A program made the position numbers and the translations under genes. Shown here piece after piece: positions 1 through 8,435 of a stretch of DNA of 64,000 bases. Origin of the DNA: Moritella sp. 5 (GTDB lineage Bacteria; Pseudomonadota; Gammaproteobacteria; Enterobacterales; Moritellaceae); NCBI RefSeq assembly GCF_018219455.1, contig NZ_CP056122.1:496001-560000 (forward strand), given 5' to 3'. The stretch's first letter is position 1, and each line of letters opens with the position of its first letter. The notes beneath the pieces were generated by a model, which saw only the letters and a list, made by a program, of their open reading frames with translations, did no database searches and was not told the origin of the DNA.

Positions 1-771
1 CAAGTTAAGGTCTTGTGACGTGATTAATAGACTTGGCCACATATAGCTGTTGTAGTTAGTAATAAAGGTAATCAAGAACAAGGTAGCTAAGGCTGCTTTG
101 CACTGTGGTAGCACGATCGCCCAGAGAATTTTTACTTCTCCAGCTCCATCGATCCGCGCCGCTTCAATCAGTGATGGATGCACTTTTAAAAATACTTGGC
201 GTAGATAAAATACCCCGAACACACTCGCGGCATTAGAGATAATCAACCCGGTATGACTATCGAGTAACCCCATATTCGCCAAGGTGATATACGACGGAAT
301 ATACGTCACTGCCCCCGGCAACATGTAACAAGCCATGACCACAAAATAGAGTGCGGTTTGTGATTTAAATTTGAACTGGGTAATGGCATATGCAAACATT
401 GCCGAGTTAATCATCACGATTAGTGTGGTGAATAACGCCACCGTAAAACTGTTCATGATGTACAAGCCAAACGGTGCACTGTTAAATGTTTCAACAAATG
501 TTTCCCAACGAAATTGCTCTGGTAAAATATTAAGTGGGTTACTGAATATTTCATCATTAGACTTCATCGAACCTGATAACATCCAAACAAATGGGAAAAC
601 CATGATTAAACCAGAAATGGTTAAGAAGCCATGTTTTAGCAGTGCTAAACCCGTGGGTTTTAATACTGCTTTAGCCGGTATGTTTACCGTTGATACTTGT
701 ACTGCTATGGTCTTTGTATGTTTACCGGTTTGGTCGTTAGCCAGGGGTAAGTTGATGGATCGAGTTGTCAT
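1..771 (-). CDS. Carbohydrate ABC transporter permease, MalG/UgpE type (partial)
   Basis: Inner-membrane permease of a sugar-type ABC importer. The minus-strand frame opens with ATG at 769-771 and stays open for 257 codons to the window edge, so the C-terminus is missing. After a roughly 35-residue cytoplasmic N-terminus come several hydrophobic segments. The permease EAA loop is visible as EAARIDGAGEVKILWAIVLP near the truncated end; it is the contact site for the ATPase. An AAGGA ribosome-binding site precedes the ATG, and the start lies 11 bases beyond the stop of the upstream permease, so the two are probably co-transcribed. The binding protein and ATPase are not in the window. The substrate cannot be read from the sequence. 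Confidence 0.85.
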   Translation of the reverse strand, partial: MTTRSINLPLANDQTGKHTKTIAVQVSTVNIPAKAVLKPTGLALLKHGFLTISGLIMVFPFVWMLSGSMKSNDEIFSNPLNILPEQFRWETFVETFNSAPFGLYIMNSFTVALFTTLIVMINSAMFAYAITQFKFKSQTALYFVVMACYMLPGAVTYIPSYITLANMGLLDSHTGLIISNAASVFGVFYLRQVFLKVHPSLIEAARIDGAGEVKILWAIVLPQCKAALATLFLITFITNYNSYMWPSLLITSQDLNL

Positions 772-782
772 CCGTCTTTTCC

Positions 783-1667
783 TTAGTAATATATCCAACG
801 TTTACCCATCTCGGTGTTAACCAGTGTTAAGACACCCGTGATCAGTAAAATGATTAATGAGGTTGCTGCCGCAGGGCCCATATCGTATTGCTCAAATGCT
901 TGTTGATAGAATAGATATAGCAAGGTACGGGTGCTGCCACTTGGACCGCCTTGCGTCAGGATTTGAAATTGATCAAATGCTTGTATCGCGTTGATCATGT
1001 TGACAATGATTAGAAAAAAAGTGGTTGGCGAAATTAACGGTAAGGTGATCTTTATAAAACGTGTCCATGGGCTACAACCATCAATTAATGAGGCTTCATA
1101 GAGTGATTCAGGGATCTTGTTTAACGCACTGATGAAAAATAACATAGTCCAACCAACGGCTTGCCACACGGTAACGATAATCACCACTATCATGGCTGTA
1201 TCACCGCTTTCTAACCAAGGGATAGGCTCAAACCCTAATTTACCCAGCAGTAAGTTTGCTAACCCTGATTTTGTTTCGAATACCCATGACCAGACGATTG
1301 ATACAGCGACCGTTGGTGTGATCCAAGGTGAGAAGATAACCGCACGGTAAAGTTGGCTACCACGGAAATTTTTATGCAGTAATAAAGCAAACGCCAACCC
1401 TAACACTACCGTTGGAATCACCACTCCCAGCGCAAACACAAAGGTATTATTTAATGCATCCATAAAGTAACTATCTTCAAACATGTATTGATAGTTTTCT
1501 AAACCTACATAGCTATATTCTGGCGAGATATAATCCCAGTCAGTAAAGCTGATATAGATGCTCCAGCCAAATGGCACAATCCAAAAGGCGAATAGCGGGA
1601 TCAATAAAGGTGCGATAAATAACAGTACCTTTAGTTTTTCCGATAGTGCGTTCGATTTAATCTTCAT
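783..1667 (-). CDS. Carbohydrate ABC transporter permease, MalF/UgpA type
   Basis: First of two permeases of a sugar-type ABC importer; 294 residues, a normal length for the single-domain MalF-like family. It has about six membrane segments, the first at residues 13-40, and the EAA loop YEASLIDG at 190-197 followed by PWTRFIKITLPL. I chose the ATG at 1665-1667 because AAGGA lies about 11 bases upstream and the product then starts MKIKSNALSEKLK. A longer frame to 1760 adds 31 residues that do not resemble the family. It is followed 11 bases later by the partner permease. A LysR gene lies 117 bases upstream on the same strand and might regulate the transporter, which is inference. Confidence 0.88.
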   Translation of the reverse strand: MKIKSNALSEKLKVLLFIAPLLIPLFAFWIVPFGWSIYISFTDWDYISPEYSYVGLENYQYMFEDSYFMDALNNTFVFALGVVIPTVVLGLAFALLLHKNFRGSQLYRAVIFSPWITPTVAVSIVWSWVFETKSGLANLLLGKLGFEPIPWLESGDTAMIVVIIVTVWQAVGWTMLFFISALNKIPESLYEASLIDGCSPWTRFIKITLPLISPTTFFLIIVNMINAIQAFDQFQILTQGGPSGSTRTLLYLFYQQAFEQYDMGPAAATSLIILLITGVLTLVNTEMGKRWIYY

Positions 1668-1784
1668 AATAAAGCTTTTCCTTAACTGTATGTGAACATC
1701 ATAGGTTGGCACTGTGACAAATTTGGTTGTGTCATCATCATATTTTCCATCGTCAGGCATAAGAAAATGTGATGGTTAAATCGA

Positions 1785-2687
1785 TTATGCATTAGAAAAA
1801 ATAGCCTGCATCGCGCTATCGATATCTTGTTGGTGTAGCCAATCGCAAAAGAAATTAACTTTGGCGCTGCGTTTATTGGCAGTGATGACGTAGTGCCCTG
1901 AATCGGACGGCATACTGCCACTCAGTGCTAAGACGAGCTCACCTGACGTGAGCGCTTTTTTTGCCACTAGCGAGCGCACCAGCATTAAGCCAATACCTTG
2001 CTTCGCGGCTTCTAAACCATGAAGTGAATTACTTATTTCGAGTTGAATATTTGGTGGCTCGGGCGCGATATCATGATGACACAGCCATTGCATCCAACTT
2101 TCTTCATAACCCTTAACTTGGATCGCGGGCAGTTGCGAAATATCTTTGTTGGCTAGTGCATCAAGATGCTGCAGTTGGAATGCGGGACTGCATACCATCA
2201 ACCATTGCTCTTGGCATAGGCGTTCGACTTGGGTGTCCTCGCTGTCAATAAAACCATTGGTGATCTCAACATCCGCTTCACTGCAAGGTTGGCGTGATGG
2301 CCAATCGACTAAGGTCAAATCTAATTTAATAAAAGAAAATTTGTTACTGAAATCAGCCAGTTTGGGGATTAACCAATTATGACCAATAGAGGTGTTGGCC
2401 TTAATACGTAGTACATCGGATTGTTGTGCTCCGAATAATATTTGTGTTTGCAGCTTTAAATGTTGCAATGATCCGGCTACAACTGGCAGATACTGCTGCG
2501 CAGCTTGGGTTAAGGTTACGCCACGTTGATTACGAATAAATAAAGTGCAATTGAGAAATTGTTCAAGGCTTTTTAGCTGTTGGCTGACCGCCGCTTGCGT
2601 TACGTGGAGTTCACGCGATGCAGCACCAATCGAGCCTAACCGAGATACGGCTTCGAAAGCCAAAAGTGCACGTTGTGGAGGAAGCAT
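1785..2687 (-). CDS. LysR-family transcriptional regulator
   Basis: DNA-binding regulator of 300 residues, the standard LysR length. The N-terminal winged helix-turn-helix covers about residues 3-62 and reads SIGAASRELHVTQAAVSQQL, close to the GcvA/AmpR subgroup. The rest is the periplasmic-binding-protein-like effector domain. The start at 2685-2687 is chosen because AAGG precedes the ATG and the protein then starts MLPPQRALLAFEAV, as the family does; an upstream in-frame extension to 2807 is hydrophobic and unlike LysR. It is transcribed toward the sugar permeases and follows an SMR efflux gene. The effector and target are unknown. Confidence 0.88.
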   Translation of the reverse strand: MLPPQRALLAFEAVSRLGSIGAASRELHVTQAAVSQQLKSLEQFLNCTLFIRNQRGVTLTQAAQQYLPVVAGSLQHLKLQTQILFGAQQSDVLRIKANTSIGHNWLIPKLADFSNKFSFIKLDLTLVDWPSRQPCSEADVEITNGFIDSEDTQVERLCQEQWLMVCSPAFQLQHLDALANKDISQLPAIQVKGYEESWMQWLCHHDIAPEPPNIQLEISNSLHGLEAAKQGIGLMLVRSLVAKKALTSGELVLALSGSMPSDSGHYVITANKRSAKVNFFCDWLHQQDIDSAMQAIFSNA

Positions 2688-2811
2688 ACATTGCCTTAAC
2701 AAATAAATGGTTAAAGTAATGGATTTGTATGACAGTAATATTAAAAAAGCCTTTAATGTGAAATTAATATTACTATTAATCCTGATTTTATTTAATGTAA
2801 TCACCACTTAA

Positions 2812-3177
2812 TCAGTGGCTTATTGTAGTAGAAAATATGTTAATTATGACACTTCCAAGTAAGATTAAGCTTATCCCTATGATGGCTACCCAATCGAGTT
2901 GTTGGCCATACCATAACCAACTAATTATGGTCACAAGCACAATTCCTGCGCCACACCAAATCGCGTAAGCCACACCAATCGGCACTGATTTGATGGTAAT
3001 AGACAGTAAGAAAAATGCCAATGCGTAGCAGATTAGCACGATCACACTCATGAATGGCTGACTAAACTGTTGGGTTTTTGGTAGCAGGGATGTGGCAATC
3101 ACTTCAAAAATAATCGCAAGTAGTAGCAGTAAATTCGGGGGCATAGTTGCGAGCATTTTTAGCATAGTATTTACCAT
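2812..3177 (-). CDS. Small multidrug resistance (SMR) family transporter
   Basis: Four-helix inner-membrane transporter of the EmrE/SugE type, which exchanges protons for cationic drugs or guanidinium-like compounds. The membrane-embedded glutamate is in the segment AIIFEVIATSLLP. If translation starts at the ATG at 3142-3144 the protein is 110 residues with this Glu at position 14, exactly as in EmrE. The outermost ATG at 3175-3177 gives 121 residues and has only a weak GAAG upstream. The true start is therefore undecided; the given coordinates are the outer limit. YGQQLDWVAIIGISLILLG matches the last SMR helix. It stands upstream of the LysR gene on the same strand. Confidence 0.85.
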   Translation of the reverse strand: MVNTMLKMLATMPPNLLLLLAIIFEVIATSLLPKTQQFSQPFMSVIVLICYALAFFLLSITIKSVPIGVAYAIWCGAGIVLVTIISWLWYGQQLDWVAIIGISLILLGSVIINIFSTTISH

Positions 3178-3573
3178 CGTCTTCAGGGTTAGTGGCTGCG
3201 GACAATACCTGAAGAAGATGACAAAATTTAGCGTGTAAGTATTAGATTTAATGATGTTGAATATAACTTAAATTAAGGGGGTGGTTTTCATTGGTTAATT
3301 CGTTTTTTATATACTTTTGATCATTTTGTTTATTTTAACCACAGGTTTTTTTCATGATTATCATATAAAACTGTAATGAAACTGTAATTATAAATGAAAT
3401 TAGTTAACACTTGTTCACATCTCTCTCTATTTCATGACAACTTGTCACTCGGTAAGTCATTGTTTTTGTTTGGTTAAGCTTACGCTGCTTAAAGTTAGAA
3501 TGTTTTTCAAATACTGATAGATCATTCTAGTGTACACCTGTAAGCTCTATTTAACTTTTAGGGAGAGTGCTAT
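3178..3573. other. Intergenic region between divergent SMR and reductase genes
   Basis: This 396-base AT-rich region carries no convincing gene. It holds a perfect 13-base palindrome TGACAACTTGTCA at 3435-3447, a pair of CTGTAAT half-sites spaced 11 bases apart (3371-3388) and a FabR-like palindrome (3529-3546). Promoters for both flanking genes must lie here, but I could not assign -35/-10 boxes with confidence. Confidence 0.6.
3529..3546 (+). promoter_or_regulatory. FabR-like operator upstream of the desaturase operon
   Basis: The 18-base site AGTGTACACCTGTAAGCT is an imperfect palindrome that agrees at 15 of 18 positions with the remembered gammaproteobacterial FabR consensus AGCGTACACGTGTACGCT. 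FabR represses unsaturated fatty-acid synthesis genes. The site ends 27 bases before the reductase ATG, a sensible place for a repressor of the reductase/desaturase pair. The identification rests on motif likeness and context only. Confidence 0.5.
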
Positions 3574-4698
3574 ATGCTTAATGAACTAACCAATAAATTG
3601 TCGCTAACGTTATTTAATAACGATACATTCAAGGCTTACTTCGCCCCATTTTCAACCAAGCCAATTGCGGTAGTTATGGGTGATATGCACGCGGCAAGAG
3701 TCGTGGGTATAAAGACTGAAAGTAATAATATGTATTCATTAACATTAGCGATATCAGGCAAGGTGAACGAACAGCTTTTTTCATTTAAGGCTGGTCAATA
3801 TGTTGAGTTGCAAGTAAAGAAAAATGGCAGTTATGTTAAACGCCCTTTTACCATTTCTTCGCCTGTATCGCAGTTACAGCAAGATAAAACCATCACTTTA
3901 ACAATTAAGAAGCAATTTGAAGGGCGGATCACGCCTTGGTTGGAAAGTGCTGTCGAGAAAGGAGATCTATTCGGTATTTCTCCTGCCAAAGGTGACTTTG
4001 TATTAAATACAGCGGTACCACAAAACCGAAATGTTCCAACAAGGAAAGAGGTTATATTCATTGCTGGTGGCAGTGGTATTACCCCTTTTCACAGCTTGCT
4101 GTTATCACATGTCGTGAATAACCCGACGATCAATTTTACCCTGCTTTATTATGCTCGAGCTAATCAGCATGCGCTGAGAGAAAGCCTTGTATTGCTAGAG
4201 GTTGAACACGCTAACTTTACGCTGACGTTATTACAGAGTGAACGTGATGGCCATTGTTCTCAAACGCATATCAAGGCGGTTACAACAGACTTAGCGCGTT
4301 GTGATGTATATATCTGTGGTCCCAATAGCATGATGGATAGCACGCAAGCATTATTACTCGAGATGGGACTTCCTCAGAATGCATTGTACCTTGAGCAATT
4401 TGGTCTCGCCAGTTTCAGTCATGTCGATTTAAATGTCGCGCGTAAGATTTCATTTGCGACTACCAGTAAAGACATCGTTGTGAAGGAAGACAATCAACAA
4501 ACGCTATTAACCATTGCCGAAGATAATTATGTCCCCGCGAAATATGGTTGTCGTATTGGTATTTGCCAAGAGTGTAAGTGTAAGAAAGTAAGTGGTGTGG
4601 TTTATAACAGCCAGACTAAAACATATTCAGATACTGGCGAAGAAGATATTCAAGCTTGTATCAGTGTGCCAGTGACTGACGTCGTTATTAATTTATAG
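3574..4698 (+). CDS. Flavin reductase with C-terminal 2Fe-2S ferredoxin domain
   Basis: A 374-residue fusion of a ferredoxin-NADP reductase-like module and a plant-type ferredoxin. The FAD site RPFTISS is at 90-96, the NAD(P) motif GGSGITP at 165-171 and CGP at 248-250. The C-terminal domain has cluster cysteines at 326, 331, 334 and 362 (CRIGICQEC). Such proteins pass electrons from NAD(P)H to membrane desaturases, and the desaturase gene starts 10 bases after this stop, so this is its probable electron donor. A GGGAGA ribosome-binding site at 3561-3566 supports the start. The N-terminal 35 residues are an extension typical of desaturase-linked reductases. Confidence 0.9.
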   Translation: MLNELTNKLSLTLFNNDTFKAYFAPFSTKPIAVVMGDMHAARVVGIKTESNNMYSLTLAISGKVNEQLFSFKAGQYVELQVKKNGSYVKRPFTISSPVSQLQQDKTITLTIKKQFEGRITPWLESAVEKGDLFGISPAKGDFVLNTAVPQNRNVPTRKEVIFIAGGSGITPFHSLLLSHVVNNPTINFTLLYYARANQHALRESLVLLEVEHANFTLTLLQSERDGHCSQTHIKAVTTDLARCDVYICGPNSMMDSTQALLLEMGLPQNALYLEQFGLASFSHVDLNVARKISFATTSKDIVVKEDNQQTLLTIAEDNYVPAKYGCRIGICQECKCKKVSGVVYNSQTKTYSDTGEEDIQACISVPVTDVVINL

Positions 4699-4708
4699 GG
4701 AGAGCGTA

Positions 4709-5815
4709 ATGGCAAAGTTAAATGAAGAGCAGTTAGAGCAACTGGCGATAGATCTTGATGGTGTGAAAGCAAGTGCCATGAAGCAAGTGGGTAGTGCCGA
4801 TGAACGTTATATTAAAAAGATTGTACGCCTACAACGTACGCTAGAAATTTCTGGGCGTATTTGTCTCGTACTGGGCTTTATTTCATTGTATTTCTGGGGC
4901 ATAGGTGTACTGCTATTAAGCGCGTCGAAGATTTTAGATAATATGGAGATTGGCCATAACGTATTGCATGGTCAATATGATTGGATGAATGATCCGACGC
5001 TTAATTCACAAACATTTGAATGGGATAATGCGTGTAGTTCAGAATCGTGGAAGCGTGTGCATAATTATGAACACCATACTTATACCAATATTATCGGTAA
5101 AGACCGAGATTTCGGTTACGGGTTATTACGTTTAAGTGATGATTTTTCTTGGCGTTTACGTAACTTATGGCAATTTGGTACATACCTTGTGTTAAGTACG
5201 TTATTTCAATGGGGTATCGCATTCCATGAGATGGCGGGTGAGCGAGTATTCTTTGGTAAAAGAAAAGAAGGTCGTGCGTCACATGTTGATATCGAGCAAT
5301 TAAAGAAAGTATTTTACAGCAAATCAACACGCCAAATTTTAAAAGATTACGTTATCTTTCCAATCTTAGCCGGACCGTTTTTCGTGATGGTACTGTTAGG
5401 TAACTTATGTGCTAATTTACTGCGTAACTTTTGGACTTCAACGATTATTTTCTGCGGACACTTTCCTACCGAAGTATATACTTTCACGGAAAAAGAATGT
5501 GAGGATGAATCTCGTGGTCATTGGTATTATCGTCAGATTTTAGGCTCGGCAAACTTAACAGGGCCTAGATGGTTCCATATTTTAACGGGCCACTTGAGCT
5601 GTCAGGTAGAACACCATTTATTTCCTGAAGTGCCAGCACATCGTTATGTGGCTATGTCGAAAGAAGTGCAAGTTATTGCGGCTAAATATGGGGTTGCTTA
5701 TAATACGGGGAGTTTCTTTAGTCAGTACGCATCGGTAGTACGACGCGTTATTTACTTCTCATTCCCAGTAGGTAAAGTCACGGGTAAGAACGCGGCTCTT
5801 TACCCTCGTTTTTAA
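4709..5815 (+). CDS. Membrane fatty-acid desaturase (acyl-CoA/lipid desaturase)
   Basis: Integral-membrane di-iron desaturase of 368 residues that introduces a double bond into acyl chains. All three histidine boxes are present: HNVLH at 83-87, HNYEHH at 118-123 and QVEHH at 299-303, the last within HLSCQVEHHLFPEVP as in front-end and DesA3-like enzymes. Hydrophobic segments lie at about 50-72, 155-172 and 215-245. A GGGAGA site precedes the ATG, and the gene follows its likely reductase by 10 bases, so the two form an operon. A role in keeping membranes fluid in the cold is inferred. Regiospecificity cannot be read from the sequence. Confidence 0.9.
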   Translation: MAKLNEEQLEQLAIDLDGVKASAMKQVGSADERYIKKIVRLQRTLEISGRICLVLGFISLYFWGIGVLLLSASKILDNMEIGHNVLHGQYDWMNDPTLNSQTFEWDNACSSESWKRVHNYEHHTYTNIIGKDRDFGYGLLRLSDDFSWRLRNLWQFGTYLVLSTLFQWGIAFHEMAGERVFFGKRKEGRASHVDIEQLKKVFYSKSTRQILKDYVIFPILAGPFFVMVLLGNLCANLLRNFWTSTIIFCGHFPTEVYTFTEKECEDESRGHWYYRQILGSANLTGPRWFHILTGHLSCQVEHHLFPEVPAHRYVAMSKEVQVIAAKYGVAYNTGSFFSQYASVVRRVIYFSFPVGKVTGKNAALYPRF

Positions 5816-5851
5816 CGCTTATTAATGCCTAGTTAAATGGTAATAAATACG

Positions 5852-5886
5852 AAAAAGCCTGACTGTGTGAATCGTCAGGCTTTTTT
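5852..5886 (+). terminator. Terminator after the desaturase gene
   Basis: The 12-base arms AAAAAGCCTGAC (5852-5863) and GTCAGGCTTTTT (5874-5885) flank a 10-base loop and end in a T run. The leading A run means it may also serve the convergent HAD gene. Confidence 0.85.
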
Positions 5887-5939
5887 GCGGGCTATTTATG
5901 AAGGCTTGTGCTGTGATTAAGCTCGTTTTTATGTCTCAG

Positions 5940-6617
5940 TTAATGGTTCTCAGTTAAAGGCGACCAAGTTAATTTCGGCCAGTGTTGTGTTTCAGCATAA
6001 CGGGATAATTGTGGGCATGGGTTAACAACATGCGGGTATTGACTGAATAAACATAAAGGCAGATCGTTAATTGAATCAGTATAAAAATAAGTATCAGTAA
6101 AGCTCTCGCTTTGTTCTGCTAACCAGGATTCTAAGCGTGTGACTTTACCTTCTCGGTAACTGGGTACACCCATAATATTCGCCGAATAACAGCCATTTTC
6201 AACTAACAGATCTATACCCATCGCATGGGGAATACCGAGTTGTTTGGCTACTTTTTTTACAATGAAGCTGACTGTCGCCGAGATCAACACCGTGGTAATA
6301 TTGTCCTGCTTAAGCTGTGTTAACAATTGTAGTGCTTGCGGAAATACCGTTGGCATAATGTGCTTCTCTACACATTCATCAACTAATCTATCGACTTCTT
6401 CTTTAGGAAGCTGCGCAAGGGGCGCTATCGAAAAATTAAGGTATTCAGGCATATCAAGTTCGCCAGCTGAATACAACGCCATTAAACGTTGGTCTTCTTC
6501 TAAAAAACCAGGGTCGGTAATTATCCCTTTGGTCACCAAAAATTGATGCCATAATATCGCGCTATCAGCACCAATGAGGGTTTCATCCAAGTCAAAAATA
6601 TATAATGGTTGGCTCAT
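5940..6617 (-). CDS. HAD-IB family phosphatase
   Basis: Cytoplasmic haloacid-dehalogenase-fold phosphatase, 225 residues. Motif I is FDLDETL with catalytic aspartates 9 and 11; motif II is the serine of VLISATVS; motif III/IV is YTDSINDLPL. The helical cap between motif I and II is the SerB/IB type. The ATG at 6615-6617 is chosen because GGGAG lies 8 bases upstream; a GTG three codons earlier overlaps that site. It is the last gene of the Pho-box-headed cluster, 13 bases after the ATPase gene. The context suggests it releases phosphate from an imported organic phosphate or its breakdown product. The substrate is unknown. Confidence 0.85.
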   Translation of the reverse strand: MSQPLYIFDLDETLIGADSAILWHQFLVTKGIITDPGFLEEDQRLMALYSAGELDMPEYLNFSIAPLAQLPKEEVDRLVDECVEKHIMPTVFPQALQLLTQLKQDNITTVLISATVSFIVKKVAKQLGIPHAMGIDLLVENGCYSANIMGVPSYREGKVTRLESWLAEQSESFTDTYFYTDSINDLPLCLFSQYPHVVNPCPQLSRYAETQHWPKLTWSPLTENH

Positions 6618-6630
6618 GGTATTCACTCCC

Positions 6631-7647
6631 TTAACCTACTTGTTGTAATTCATTTAAATTAAACAGTAACTCGAGCTGTGAGCCCGTCTCGAATAGTCGC
6701 TCTGATGAACGATTGAGTAAATCGACGGTAATATCACAGCCTTTCACAGCCACTTGATAGCGGATTACATTGCCCAATAATTGATGGTTTTTAATGATGC
6801 CCTGAGTCGGTGCAGAAATATGTTCACCATAATCACGACCCGCTTCGCGGACATAAATTGATTCTGGGCGAATCGCCAGTTTGCCATTAATTTTCATATT
6901 AAGTACATCTTGCGCCTGTTGCGCAGACAATAAATTATAATTCCCCATGAACCCGGCTACAAATTCATTGTGTGGTTGGGTGTATATTTGCTCGGCACTG
7001 CCTTGTTGTACTATTGACCCTTCATTCATCAAAAAGATACGATCAGACATGGTCATAGCTTCTTCTTGATCGTGGGTAACAAAGACGGTTGTGAGGTTAA
7101 GCTCTTTTTGAATGTCACAAATTTGTTGACGTAAATGTTTACGGATACGGGCATCCAACGCTGATAGTGGCTCATCAAGTAGCAATATTTTTGGTTGTAC
7201 TACTAATGCTCTTGCCAGCGCAACACGCTGCTTTTGACCACCTGATAGTTGATGTGGATGCTGGTGTTCTTTACCTTTTAGCTCGACTAGTTCAATCACT
7301 CGTGCCACTTGCTTGTTTATTTCATCTTTGCTCAGTTTCTTCATTTTTAAACCGAAGGCGATGTTATTTGCTACCGTCATATTCGGGAATAAAGCATAAG
7401 ATTGAAACACCATGCCGATGTCTCTTTTTTGTGGGGCTAAATGGGTAATATTCTGTTCACCAACCCATATTTCACCTGCGTCGACGTTATTTAGACCTGC
7501 AAGACTGCGTAACAAGGTTGATTTACCACAACCACTGGGGCCGAGTAAGGTAACAAATTCACCTTGCTTGATATTGAAGTTAATATCTGAAAATACGGTA
7601 TTACTACCAAAGCTTTTTTGTAGGTTTTTTACAGTAACAAAACTCAT
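6631..7647 (-). CDS. ABC transporter ATP-binding protein (PotA/FbpC/PhnT-like)
   Basis: ATPase subunit of an importer, 338 residues. Walker A GPSGCGKST is at 36-44, the Q-loop Gln at 82, the signature LSGGQ at 134-138, Walker B ILLLDEP at 154-160 and the switch His at 192. A C-terminal region of about 100 residues, including LAIRPESIYV, is the TOBE-like domain found in polyamine, iron and 2-aminoethylphosphonate importers. The start overlaps the stop of the preceding permease by 4 bases (ATGA), so the two are translationally coupled. It is fifth of six genes in the Pho-box cluster. Confidence 0.92.
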   Translation of the reverse strand: MSFVTVKNLQKSFGSNTVFSDINFNIKQGEFVTLLGPSGCGKSTLLRSLAGLNNVDAGEIWVGEQNITHLAPQKRDIGMVFQSYALFPNMTVANNIAFGLKMKKLSKDEINKQVARVIELVELKGKEHQHPHQLSGGQKQRVALARALVVQPKILLLDEPLSALDARIRKHLRQQICDIQKELNLTTVFVTHDQEEAMTMSDRIFLMNEGSIVQQGSAEQIYTQPHNEFVAGFMGNYNLLSAQQAQDVLNMKINGKLAIRPESIYVREAGRDYGEHISAPTQGIIKNHQLLGNVIRYQVAVKGCDITVDLLNRSSERLFETGSQLELLFNLNELQQVG

Positions 7648-8435
7648 GATGGAGCTCCTCGGTTAATACGGCTGGCCAACCAAGTGAAAAGAAAAATAAA
7701 GGCGAAGTAAGTCATTACTAATGCGGAGGTGAAGTGACCACTGGTTTGACGCATGTTATATAAATATATTTGCAGGGTTTCATAACGTGTACCCACCAAA
7801 ATATTCGAAAATACGAATTCACCTAATAAGAACGAGAAAGATAAAAACAGTGAGGCAAATAGCCCTTTTTTCAAATTAGGTAAAACAACCATAAAGAATG
7901 CTTGTGTTGTACTCGCACCAAGTAAGTGTGCGGCATCCATTAGGTCTGCCAAATTAATCGCTTCAAAGCTGTTAGCGATAGCGCGATACATAAATGGCAG
8001 CGCAATAGTGAAATAAGTACCAATCAAGATCCACGGCGTACCGACAATTTGTATTGAACTATCAGCATATATTTGCAGTAAACCTACCGACGATACCACT
8101 GGCGGTACAGCAAAGGGTAATAAGATCAGTACATTCATCAGCCCGTTTAACTTAGGGAAATAGTAAAACACCACAAAGATGGCTGGAATGATCAACACAC
8201 TACTTAATATTAAAGCGCTAATACAGATAAACAGTGAGCGACCAAATGCGGCAATAAAGCGCGGATCTTGCCATAACTGACTATACCAATCGAAAGTCAA
8301 ACCATCGGGTAAAATCGTAGCCCCCCAACTAGAGGAAATAGAATAAATAAATGTCGCAAGGATAGGGATGAATAATAACGTCACTGTGCCATAGACAATA
8401 AATTTATGAAACGACGAAGAATTAGCGTTTTGCAT
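7644..8435 (-). CDS. ABC transporter permease (PotC/PhnV-like)
   Basis: Second permease of the Pho-box cluster, 263 residues with about six membrane segments. The EAA-type loop reads NLADLMDAAHLLGASTTQAF, followed by FMVVLPNLKKG. The ATG at 8433-8435 is preferred because GGAG lies just upstream; a TTG at 8450 would add five residues. It overlaps the end of the upstream permease by 14 bases and the ATPase start by 4, a tightly coupled arrangement. The pairing of two separate permeases resembles PhnU/PhnV-type systems rather than fused FbpB-type ones. Confidence 0.9.
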   Translation of the reverse strand: MQNANSSSFHKFIVYGTVTLLFIPILATFIYSISSSWGATILPDGLTFDWYSQLWQDPRFIAAFGRSLFICISALILSSVLIIPAIFVVFYYFPKLNGLMNVLILLPFAVPPVVSSVGLLQIYADSSIQIVGTPWILIGTYFTIALPFMYRAIANSFEAINLADLMDAAHLLGASTTQAFFMVVLPNLKKGLFASLFLSFSFLLGEFVFSNILVGTRYETLQIYLYNMRQTSGHFTSALVMTYFAFIFLFTWLASRINRGAPS

